A stretch of DNA of 64,000 nt from Collybia mongolica (Eukaryota > Basidiomycota > Agaricomycetes > Agaricales > Clitocybaceae), in contig JAAXNY010000010.1 of NCBI GenBank assembly GCA_013420905.1, positions 2,914,001 to 2,978,000 on the forward strand, read 5' to 3'. Of the stretch, positions 54,608-63,977 are shown piece by piece. Made by a program: the position numbers and the translations under genes. Below the pieces are notes generated by a model that was not told where the DNA came from, made no database searches, and worked only from the letters and a program-made list of their open reading frames with translations. Each line of letters opens with the position of its first letter. The stretch's first letter is position 1.

Positions 54608-55985
54608 TCAAGCAGATATGAAGTCGTCTTCAACCTCGGGCAAGGGCACATCAGCCGGAGCTACCTCCTCTTTATCATTGTCATCCTGGTCATGGACTTC
54701 GGTAGCGCTTGCAGTGGCAGCCTCGTCAGAGCCTCCCTCCAGAGCGGCCTTGTTCATTAGACCGTTGAGGCGAGTAACCTCGTCCATAGTGGCGTCACGA
54801 CGCTTCAATAAGAAGGACACTGTATGACTGATCTCCTCCAACTCAGCGCGGTAGTTTAAAAGCATCCTACCGAGGGCTTGCTTGGTGTGTGACAAGGGAT
54901 CGCCCGCGTCAGCAATCAAGCGCGCCCGCGCTAAGACTACATCGTGCTCCTTGGAGGGACGGAAGTCAATAAAGACATGAGTATCTGATACACAGTCAGT
55001 ATAAAAATAGAACCATCTATTATTAGAAAACGTACCCTCAGCAGATGCCTTTGGATCTTCATCCGGGGTGTCCTGCCTCGTACGCTTTTTGGGACGAAGA
55101 GTGCTGCCGCGGTTGAGCTCGGAACGCTTACCGTCCTGTAGGAATAAGAAACAAAGTAATAGACAGAGCAAAAACAAGAATGGGTACCTTGATGGCAGCC
55201 TTTTCAGCCTTAGTCCTTTTGACACGGGGAACCTTAATGTTCTCCTTCTCCTTGCGACTACGGGTGATTGGTCCTTCACTAAGGAGACGACTAGTCACTG
55301 GCCCAGAGACAGTAGCGCTAGCCGTAGCGCCGGAATCAATGACCATATTCTTGAGTAAAGAAGAGACGCCATTGAGTATGTCGCGCACTGACAGCACGGT
55401 AGCTAAAAAGAAACATACCGAGTCAGTACCAGACATTTCAATGTCACCGTCATATTCACCGCCAGCAATGACCTCGCCTGGAATAGCGGGACTATCCGCA
55501 TCACCACCAGTAGCAGGGACCTAGTACCAGAAAACCATGGTTTAAGAACAGTACAGTGCAAGATAAGGTAAAAAGCGCGCACCGCGGTTTGAGACAGGTG
55601 CTCGGTGCGGACCTTTTCACGGTGACGGTGAATAGCGGCAGTAAGAGTCACAATGTTGCGGTAGACGGGCTCTTGAAGTAACTCGGGGTATACATGTTGT
55701 AGTCCCTGGAATGCTTTACGGACGCCAAAGATAACATTCTGCCAGGACCGCTCCGTCAAAACCATTTTGGACTCAGTCAGGAGTAGCTGTAAATTGTAAA
55801 AGTTGTTACGATAACGGCGTATATAAGTTAATTGGTAAAAAGTGTACCGCGGTTTCGCCTAACTTCCGGACGCTGACCCTTTGTTCAACAAGGGTGTCCA
55901 TCGATAAACGAGCTTGAAAGGTGTGCCACTGAGCTTGGACCATCTTGAAGTTCTCGATGTCTTGATAGTTGGGGGGGCTAGTCAT
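54608..55985 (-). CDS. Antisense accessory gene 2 of Gypsy-3, five exons, unknown function
   Basis: Exons 55985-55848, 55786-55583, 55520-55188, 55135-55036 and 54984-54608 join in frame to 383 aa. Donors are GTACAC, GTGCGC, GTACCC and GTACGT; the last intron (51 nt, TACTGAC branch site) is a multiple of three, so reading through is also possible and would add 17 residues. The N-terminal half is helical (NFKMVQAQWHTFQARL; SWQNVIFGVRKAFQGLQHVYPELL). Residues about 185-225 and 239-245 are basic (RKEKENIKVPRVKRTK, RPKKRTR) and look like nuclear localisation signals. The C-terminal part has a heptad-like helix (LGRMLLNYRAELEEISHTV) and an acidic end. A TATA motif on the minus strand at 56082-56091 supports its own promoter. 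Nothing here matches a family I know. Confidence 0.72.
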
Positions 55986-56677
55986 AATGATGCAGAGGAA
56001 ATTGATTCTTCGAACCAGAACGTTGTAAAGAGAGTATAATAGAGTTGGGCGATGTCTTGGGACAAAAAGCACAGCCAGTGCCCTTTTTATACCTCTACGA
56101 CTAGAGAAGTGCTACCCAGTCTCTCATTCGTTGCGCGCGTTCTATCCCCAGAAAAATCTATACATTTCAACTGAACAGGTCCGAGACGCGTGCCTAATTG
56201 AAATGCTGGGCCCAATTGAAAAAGGAGCTCCGTAAAAATTCATGTGGAGCGCGGCAGTGTCCGCATGACAACTGGGACAGTTGTTATCAGTGTTGAGGGG
56301 GAGATGGGTATAAGCAAAATCGAATTGGAAAAACCTTACCAAGGTTACAAGGATTGAAATAGATTGTCTATAAAAAGTCAGTGATCGCGCCACGGTTTTT
56401 AATGATCGAGAGAATTGCACCAGAATTAAACCGTACTATTTATAACTTAAGTAGCCGGGGCAAGGGCGGAAGCTTTCTTATGAAGACAATAGAACCACAG
56501 CCAAATCAATAGCATTGTTTATAGTCCGAGGGACTGTATGTAAGACAAAGTGTTGGACTTCAATTAATAAAATTGAAGCCCAACGAAAGGCGGGGGAATA
56601 AGTGATATGTAAGGGCACTAGGGCCCGGGAAAACACATATAGAAAGAAAACGTAGGTGGGGGGGGGGCGCGGCGCGG
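55986..56677 (-). other. Spacer between the two antisense genes
   Basis: Contains the probable promoter of the 54608-55985 gene (TATAAAAAGG on the minus strand at 56082-56091) and the 3' flank of the 56678-58627 gene. No other coding signal. A homopolymer G run lies at 56658-56666. Confidence 0.45.
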
Positions 56678-58627
56678 CTACTCCTCCTCGCTGTCAGGCA
56701 CGGACGCAGAAGATCTTGACGACGAAGAACTGTCATCAACCTCTACTTCTTCTTCCAAGGGCGGCCAAGGGAGATTCTGGAAGTCCGCGTAGAAGAGGAG
56801 GGCGCTCTCCGTGGCTGGCGTAGTCAGCAAGAGGTTTTGAAGGCCCTCCAGGCCTTCCTCCTCGTACAACCTACCAATGGTGCCAACTATGCGCGCCAAC
56901 AAGGAGTCGCGCATTTCAAGCGTGCGGTTAGCGGCCTGAATGACCTCCGCGGCAAGGGTGTCCGCGTCGCCGAGCTGAGCATAGGCTTCAGCAACCGCTA
57001 GTAGAATAAGTAAAATCAGTAGTAAACAAAAAGACGGAAAGAAGATGGCTTACTAGAAATGCCCGCACCAAGCATGGGCCCCAGATCCTCACGGAGCCTA
57101 GCGCGCTTCTGGGGAGTGAGGCTGAAGCTGCACTTCCCCTTCTTGGCAGTGGCGCATTCCACGCACGGTTTACCCCAACCGTTGAAGGTGCACTCAATGT
57201 CGCCGCGGGTGGCGCACATCATGCAAGGATAGCCCACCTAGTAAAAATGATCAGTAACAAGAAATAAAGTAGTAATAAACATACGGAAGAGCGCCGCGGC
57301 GCAAGGTCAGCCAGCAGGGAGGTAATGGGGGACTGTAGCGGCGTCAGCTCCCGGTTGGGAACCAGCGCGTGCTTGCGGCGTGTCGCCTGTGCCCTATCCC
57401 TAGAGCGAGTGGTCTTACGCGACCGACGAGGAGAAGGGGCCGCGGGAGGCAACAACTCCGCGAACCCCTCTTGAGCCAACTGGCGGGCGATCTCATCATC
57501 GAAGAGCCGAAGTTCAGGGACTTCAACCTTCACCAGCGGCTGCCCAGAGGACTAAGGAGATAAAGATGAGTAAAAGTAAATGACTTCAAGAGAGAAAAGA
57601 GACATACCGGGCCTGCTTCCGAGGGACGCGGCGCGGAAGCACTGCCAGTCCCCTGGGCGCGCGACATGTCGGACTAGAATTTTGAAATCAAGTCAGCAAT
57701 AATGTGAAACTCGTAAAGTAAAGGATATACCTGGGGAACCGCACGGCCTTTGCCCTTGGACCCAGCTGTACGCTTCCGCTTGAGGGGCTATTAAAATAAG
57801 TCAACTACCGAAGAAAAGTAATAAAAAGCAGTAATAAACGAACCGCGGGTACCAAGACCGGGGAGCGCGCCGGCAAGGGCGCGGCGGACCAACTGTCCCG
57901 GTACTGATGGTAATGGCGCGGTGCACCAACCATGCGAGGAGGGACGAGGAAAGTATCCTGAAAGATACTTTCACCATTGTCGCGCTCGAAGCACGACCCC
58001 ACCTGGTCCAGGACTTGCTCCACAGTGGGAGCCTGGCCCTAAAGTAAAAGGTAGTCAGCTTGACAAGGGCAGGCAGAGTAAAGAAGTAAACAAGTCACTT
58101 ACCAGAAGAATGGAATTGTGGCCCAGGTCAGTCGATATGACCGTGCACCAGGAAGACCACGAAGCCTCGCGCGCGTCGACTGGGATGCGCATCACTTGAA
58201 GGTGAAGCGCGCGCAGGAGGAGAATAGCCGGATATGGCAGCGAAAAACGCGCGCCACGGACCACGCCAGTGATGGCATCCTGAGACCAGTAAATAAGTAA
58301 AAGGTTTTAATAAGTAAAAGATGGGCATACGATGAGCATGGAGCAGTGATCGACGAAGTCAATCAACTCGTCGAGGTCAAGGGGGCCCTGATGGTCCATA
58401 CGGGGCGCGAGTTCCTCGGCCATAATAATCCACCCTTGCTCCATGGCGACAAAGACATCGCCCTCGGCATCTTCAAGGAGGTCGGAAAATGAGGGGACCG
58501 GCTGGTCCACATAGACCATAGTGGGGGAACGGCCCTCAGTCGGTAGAATCGCGGCAGAGAGCGAGAGAGACAGCGCGGAAGGCGAGCGCAGAGCACGAGC
58601 CATGGCGGAAGTAGAAGTGGAAGACAT
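56678..58627 (-). CDS. Antisense accessory gene 1 of Gypsy-3, eight exons, six-cysteine cluster protein
   Basis: Exons 58627-58331, 58279-58103, 58038-57844, 57787-57731, 57673-57608, 57551-57285, 57237-57054 and 56997-56678 join in frame to 520 aa; the introns are 42-66 nt, mostly GTATGT/GTAAGT to TAG or CAG. Exon 1 starts MSSTSTSAMARALRSP and has an acidic helix region (SFSDLLEDAEGDVFVAMEQG). The short exon 4 encodes PLKRKRTAGSKGKGR, a nuclear localisation-like run. Residues 358-389 form C-x2-C-x7-C-x8-C-x2-C-x7-C (CMMCATRGDIEC...CVECATAKKGKC), similar in spirit to, but spaced differently from, fungal Zn2Cys6 clusters. The C-terminus is helical, then acidic and Ser-rich (VDDSSSSSRSSASVPDSEEE). 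Position and features suggest a nuclear regulator of the element or host; that is inference. Confidence 0.78.
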
Positions 58628-59067
58628 TTCTGTTTGAAAAGGTTGGAGCGTTTGAGCGATGCAGATAGCAAAGAGATTTAGAAATGGGCTATAAAGTCCA
58701 AATTGTCTAAAACTTAGCAAGGACGCGAGCTTTTTAAAACGCACAACCCTGCATTGCGAAGCTCTAAAGAACAAACAGGAGTACCGATCTCTTGCTGAAG
58801 TGTCAGAAACATAACGAGAAAAATGTCCAGATGACTGAAATATCTGTAAAGCGATGTCCAAATGTCAAGTACTCTCTCAGGAGACGTATATAACTGTCAC
58901 GATCCTGATGGGAAGTAAACCTCTGGGCTCGATCCCAACATCGCGCGCCTACCTGTCTAAAAGCGGAACCGTTGTAACATTGTACTGAAAGATTAGACGC
59001 GTGCAGACCCGAAGTATTGGACCAACCTGCCGGCAAAGAGAGACTGAGGACAGTCTACATTTGTGGT
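58628..59067. other. Upstream region of antisense gene 1 next to the 3' LTR
   Basis: About 440 bp without further coding signal. It must carry the promoter of the eight-exon gene unless the LTR is used in antisense. AT-rich TTTTAAAAAG on the minus strand near 58,735 is a weak TATA-like candidate. Confidence 0.35.
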
Positions 59068-59077
59068 ATGGGGGAGA
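59068..59077 (+). promoter_or_regulatory. Polypurine tract of Gypsy-3
   Basis: ATGGGGGAGA ends directly at the 3' LTR and is the expected plus-strand DNA primer site. Confidence 0.75.
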
Positions 59078-60294
59078 TGATAGGGCCCGAAATTGTTTGC
59101 ACTTATAAAGTCAACAAGTAAGGCTATTAGTGTCATTTCTAATAACCAAGTAAGCAGTAATAAAGGATTAGAGTCGAGCTCCGAGACGGCTAATCAGAGT
59201 GAACTAGTCTAATGGATAATACACTATCAGTACAGAGGACTATGAGTACGGTCTATTATTAGTCCTATTCACCATGCCCGGTTACAACCTCGGTGTCTTA
59301 GTTCATAAGTAACCGTTGTAGTATGATATCATTAGTCCGGGGATCATCATTAATAGGAGAAGTAATTGTAAATTCGGGACTTGCACAACCCGATCCTAGT
59401 CAGGGGTACTTGGTGTTAACTACCGGAAGTGACGGGACACCGTGAATAGCAACCAGGACAATCAGGAGGAGTAAACGACAGTGCCGCGCTGTTTTAAATA
59501 ACAGAGCGCGCGGTCGGGACTTGATAAGAGTTTAGCCAGCTCTTTCAATATTTGATAAGTAACCAGTAAACGACATAATTGGCACGCATGGCGCGCGCGC
59601 CAAGTTGTAGTAGACGCGTCAGTATTGAATACAGATTCTTGGCGCGCGGGAGCGCGGTTCCGTGTAAAATTTACAATTCCATATGATATTTAGTTTGTAC
59701 ATTATAAATAGACTGTAGATGAGTAGCGCTAAGGCAAGGAATCTTGCCCCCACTTCGCGCTACTATAGAGTATACAAATCACATTTGTTAAAAACACTAT
59801 TGCGTGCCCGAATTAAGGATCAGATTGCTTCAACGTGTCTTGATTGGAATTGATTGAAGAACTACAGAATTAAAGAGACTTAGTTCACTTGGAACTTAGT
59901 ATCGTATTGTCCGTTGGAATTACTAGGCACTTGGCCTTAGTGCACTTGGCACTGTATTGTTTGATAAGTCGCTTGGACTTACAGATCCGTTTGGGATCAT
60001 TAATAATTGAACGTACACTTGGTACCCAGTCTATTGGATCGAGAAATATTATAAATATACCTAGCAGGTTTATAAACCTGTGTTGAAGCTTTTGTCTGAA
60101 TCAAACCCGTTGGGAGATCATTGAAAAGGGCTTTGGCTAGTACTATTCAAAGCTTAGTGCTTCTAAGCACTTGAACCCGAACTCAAAACAGGCGATTCCT
60201 ACTGTTCGTGTGTTGATTGTTAAGTTTGGTGTGTGTGTGTAAGGGATTACATTTCATAGCATCAGCGCACTTATAGCCCAGGAGCCCCCTTTCA
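59078..60294 (+). repeat. 3' LTR of Gypsy-3
   Basis: Same length and, in every stretch compared, same sequence as 46072-47288. Identity of the pair means very recent insertion. The small open frame MELSIVLSVGITRH at 59889 occurs identically in both LTRs and is not a gene. Confidence 0.97.
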
Positions 60295-60347
60295 GCGGAT
60301 TACACGAGGTTAGGGGTATAAAAGCACTGGAAGGGGATGATCATAAA

Positions 60348-61378
60348 CTAATCCTCAGCCTCGCCGTAAAGTTCAGCCTTGATGAAGCGGGTACGGGCAG
60401 TTTTTTTGCGGATAGCGAGGATCGTGTCAGCAAATCCTGTATCACGGCGTATGATCTTGAAAACCCTGAGTTGTTCGTCGTCAGAAAGATCGCCATCATC
60501 CTCGATTGTGTGAATAGCAGACCGCTTGCGGGCAGGAGATGGTATGACAGTATCTGCAGCAAAGGCCTCAGCAAGTCGACTGATTGAAGATGCCATGCCT
60601 TCGATAGCCTGGCTACCAGTCTTGCGATGGTTCCTGGAACGTTTACTGGCACATGCCACAGTATCAGTCGTGGTAGACAGCATAGGTGCAGTAGCAGTGG
60701 GAGGAGGAGATGCAGGAGTAATTAGGGATGCAGATGTAGTATCGTTGGATGGAGGAGTTGAAGTTGGAATAGGCTGGGATGGATCGGGATCAGTGGAATC
60801 CTCCTCGCCTTCACTAGAGTCACTATTAGGCTCGCCGGGGCGGAAGACACCTTTACCCGTGGCATAAGTGCCTTCTATAAGATCAGCCATATCGTCGAAG
60901 TGTGGAAAGGAGGTTTTGCGCCACTTTTTCTGCTTGGGATGAGCCTGACAATATCAATCAATGGAAATAGAATAATGAACAGATTACAACGAAATACCTT
61001 GATGTAATTGTCCCATATGTTGTCTCCTGCAACAGCTAAATTCTTATCGGCATCCCATCCAAACCCAGAGAGTTCGCGGATCTGTTTGACATCCTTGTAC
61101 TCTTTTTTGAGCTGGTAAAAAAACATTTGTTGTCAGATAACATTGATGCTTAATTAAACAAGACATACCGTGGACCAGCGGGTCCGGCAGCTTTGGGCCG
61201 TCTTTGGACTACCACCAGTATGCGCCTCAGTCCCAGCAAGCGCGGTTTCAGCAGCGTTCCATGCAGATGTGTGCCAGCCAGCATTGTCAGCTTGTCGGCC
61301 TTCTTGACGCTCCTTGAACAGCGTGTCAAGCAAGATTGCATCGCAATCACTGGTCCAGATAGCACGAGCACGAGTCAT
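60348..61378 (-). CDS. PIF/Harbinger Myb/SANT-like DNA-binding protein
   Basis: Three exons, 61378-61169, 61111-60998 and 60944-60348, join in frame to 306 aa. Residues 1-110 form a Myb/SANT-like trihelix domain: W8 in RAIWTSDCDAILLDTL, W34 in AGWHTSAWNAAETAL, W68 in SCRTRWST, then KKEYKDVKQIRELSGFGWD and NIWDNYIK. This is the plant and fungal Harbinger type (Myb_DNA-bind_3-like). Then KQKKWRKTSFPHFDDMADL, a Pro/Ser/Thr-rich acidic middle, and a basic helix (ASKRSRNHRKTG) and C-terminal region. In Harbinger systems such a protein brings the transposase to the element ends and into the nucleus. It is intact, unlike its transposase partner, and is transcribed toward it; Gypsy-3 lies between them. 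Confidence 0.88.
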
Positions 61379-61965
61379 GGTAATAGAGACAATAAGAAAG
61401 ATGGAAATTTGAGAGTAGAGACTGTATGTGTACAATAAAAAGTGTACTGGATTGGGCTGAAGAAAAATCGGACATCTTTTATAGTGTTGTGAAAGCCAAA
61501 AGAAAAAAATATTGTCCAAGGACATGCACCTTCCATGTTCAGGCCGCAGACAACTTTGACTCGGTGAAAAGTAGAAACAAGGAATGTGACTGCCTGGAGG
61601 CTGTTTATGAACCGAAAATTCAAATAAGTTGACATACAGACGTAACTTACCTGTGTTTCAGATCCTAGCCTCATTGTAGGGTTCTCCAGTGTGAATGGGG
61701 AAGCAGACATTAGTAGTCACATTACAGACCATCATTGCAAGGATTGACAAAGTATGCTGTATACTACAGTTGAATAGTATGCGGCGAGATGAGAAGAGGC
61801 AAGGACTGATCTTAATCTAACACATTGTGATTAGATCTTCGTGTAATCAGCGTGACACCAATTCTACTCTACCCTACCCAGCCGCGCCAAAAGTAGGACC
61901 CTTAATCCGGTAAACAAACCCTACCCTGCCCTACTCCTACCCTACCCGTGTTTCCAAAAGGGGCC

Positions 61966-62100
61966 TTAGAGAGTGAACTTTCATCCCATAAAAGGTGGAA
62001 TATGTGGGATGATTTAAGTTCAGTATAGAAGGTATTTCATCCCACAAATAGTGGGTTTATGGGATGACTTTACTGCCTTAGATGAATTATTTAGAAAAGA
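61966..62100. repeat. Second array of GATGAAA / TTTCATCC motifs (right half)
   Basis: Continuation of 44150-44413 across the Harbinger insertion, starting from the duplicated TTA, with CTTTCATCCCA, ATTTCATCCCA and GGGATGA motifs. Confidence 0.5.
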
Positions 62101-62369
62101 AGAAATTGAGATTTTGGTTAGATTAGAATGAAGTGTTATATGTAGTATAAAATGACTGTGTTAATTGATCTATATATATATATGTGACCAGTACTATTGG
62201 TCCATACTATGTACTTGAGTCAATAATTGGCTTTGGTCAATAAGTGCTCATTTGCCATGGTCTTTAATCCAACCAATTAAACATTGTACTTGATCAATAT
62301 CAACAAATTCTGTTGCCCCCAAATCTTTGTAATAGATGATTTTATGATGGGTATTAGTAGCTATGTCTA
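62101..62369. other. AT-rich spacer
   Basis: AT-rich sequence with a (TA)n run at about 62,170-62,182. No gene. It forms the left flank of Tc1/mariner element B. Confidence 0.4.
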
Positions 62370-63977
62370 CAGTGGCTCAAAAAACTGCCCCAATGTTTGT
62401 ACATTTTTGAAAGATCAATATGGTATGAAGTGCTGACATAAGCAGGGGACCTGGGGTAATTATGTAAGATACTATGACATCGTGGCTTTCCAATGGACCC
62501 TGGATCATGTGATTTGGATCAAAACCCATTAAGCTATAGGCCAAACAAAATGATTACTCATTGGGGCAGTTTTTTGACCCTCTATCAATTTTCTATCTAA
62601 TACTTTGTATGACCACCTTTTGCCTTTATAACTGCTTGTATCCGCCTGGGCATACTTTCTATCAGGTTTTGGCATACCTCTGGTGGAATTTCACCCCACT
62701 CTTCAGCCAATCTATCCCACAACTCATGTACTCCTTTGGGTGGTGTCGGATATTCTTTAAGACGGCGCTTGAGATGTTCCCAAAGGTGTTCTATTGGATT
62801 CATGTCAGGGGATTGGGCAGGCCAGCCAAGGACTTGAATGTTGTTGTCTTCAAACCACTGTGTGGCCAGTCCAGATGTGTGTTTGGGGTCGTTATCTTGC
62901 TGAAAGTAGCGCTCGCCATCCACCATTTCCAACTTCTCAAAACTTTCCTGAACTCCACTCTCCAAAATTTCACAGTATTGAACCTTGTCCATGTTCCCCT
63001 GCACCTCTATGAGCTTTCCCACTCCATTCCACCCCATACAACCCCATACCATGAGGTTTCCTCCTCCTCCATGTTTGACAGTAGGTGATGTTGTTCTATC
63101 AGATGGTGGTTCTCCCCTTTGTTTCCAGACATAAACCTTTCCATCTGACCCAATCCTATTGATTTTGGTCTCATCTGTCCATAGAACCCTTTTCCAGTCC
63201 TCCACAGTCCAGCTTTCATGATATTTTGCAAACTGGAGACGCCGGATGCGATGGGCTCATTTGAGAAGAGGAGCTTTCCTCTTTGTAGCAGCATAAAATT
63301 GATTTTCCTTGAGTGCATTTCTGACTGTCTGGGGTGTGACAGGATTGGGGATGATGCCATTGATGAATTGGGTAGCCTGAACTGCATTATCAAGCTTCCC
63401 TGACTTGATTTGACGAATAATTGACTGTTTGTCACGAACAGACAGCTTGGAGGGGCGGCCACCAAGGTTGTTTTCTTTGTTTCCATCCACATCTTTGCTG
63501 ATCCTACTGATGGTACCCTTCCCTAGACCAGTTTTCTCCTTGATTTGACGCTGAGAATAGCCCTCATTGAGGAGAGAAACAACAGTATTGTGCTGAGCAG
63601 TAGAAATGGCTTTCATGATGGTGGTAAGAGGTCAAGAAGATGATTGAACCAATTCCAACATGTCAAATTGATACAAATAAAGTCACATGACATTGTTTAT
63701 TCTTCCCACAGTCCATAATGTTCTTGCATTGGATCATAAATGCCAGAATAATGGAAAATAAGATAAGGGTCAAAAAACTGCCCCAATAAGTAACCATTTT
63801 GTTTGGCTTATAGCTTAATGGATATTGATCCAAATCACATGATCCAGGGTCCATTGGAAAGCCACGATGTCATAGTATCTTACATAATTACCCCAGGTCC
63901 CCTGCTTATGTCAGCACTTCATACCATATTGATCTTTCAAAAATGTACAAACATTGGGGCAGTTTTTTGAGCCACTG
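62370..63977 (-). mobile_element. Tc1/mariner element B with long terminal inverted repeats
   Basis: Ends CAGTGGCTCAAAAAACTGCC and its complement, with TA duplications at 62368-62369 and 63978-63979. The inverted repeats are about 213 bp (62370-62582 and 63764-63977) and nearly identical. Length 1608 bp. A distinct family from element A, although both share the long-repeat design and minus-strand orientation. Confidence 0.93.
62597..63616 (-). pseudogene. Tc1/mariner transposase (DD34E), one nonsense codon
   Basis: A 339-residue frame with one in-frame TGA at 63257-63259 (after KRKAPLLK, residue 120). N-terminal helix-turn-helix regions: TVVSLLNEGYSQRQIKEKTG...TISRIS and, after NLGGRPSKLS, a second one. 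Catalytic residues: WTDETK (Asp), QQDNDPKHTS (Asp) and NPIEHLW (Glu) with 34 residues between the last two. The C-terminus ends MPRRIQAVIKAKGGHTKY, complete for the family. The TGA separates the DNA-binding from the catalytic part, so this copy should be inactive unless read through. CGA to TGA would explain it. Very similar in layout to the transposase at 16775-17824 but clearly a different family. Confidence 0.92.

Larger units (their letters stand above)
46072..60294 (+). mobile_element. Gypsy-3: full-length Ty3/Gypsy retrotransposon with antisense accessory genes
   Basis: Two 1217-bp LTRs (46072-47288, 59078-60294) begin TG and end CA and look identical in the stretches compared. The 4-bp duplication GCGG flanks it (46068-46071, 60295-60298). 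Order: LTR, primer site, gag, protease, RT-RNase H, integrase, then two spliced genes on the opposite strand, polypurine tract, LTR. At 14.2 kb it is long for a fungal Gypsy element; about 4.6 kb is the antisense region. CpG content is high (many GCGCGC), unlike older relatives in the window. Inserted in the Harbinger element just after its transposase gene. Confidence 0.97.
44414..61965. mobile_element. PIF/Harbinger DNA transposon, split by Gypsy-3
   Basis: The left end GGCCCCTTTTGGAAACACG and the right end, its complement (CGTGTTTCCAAAAGGGGCC), form inverted repeats of roughly 38 bp with few mismatches. The 3-bp target duplication TTA (44411-44413, 61966-61968) is the TWA type of this superfamily. 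Without the 14.2-kb Gypsy-3 insertion the element is about 3.3 kb and holds the two genes expected of PIF/Harbinger, transposase and Myb/SANT-like protein, convergently arranged. Confidence 0.93.

Noticed and set aside
56988..57237. The six-cysteine segment as a standalone small protein or Zn2Cys6 transcription factor domain
   Set aside because: It is one exon of an eight-exon chain with matching phases, and its cysteine spacing differs from the Zn2Cys6 consensus (C-x2-C-x6-C-x5 to 12-C-x2-C-x6 to 8-C) in the first x7 step, so the name is not applied.
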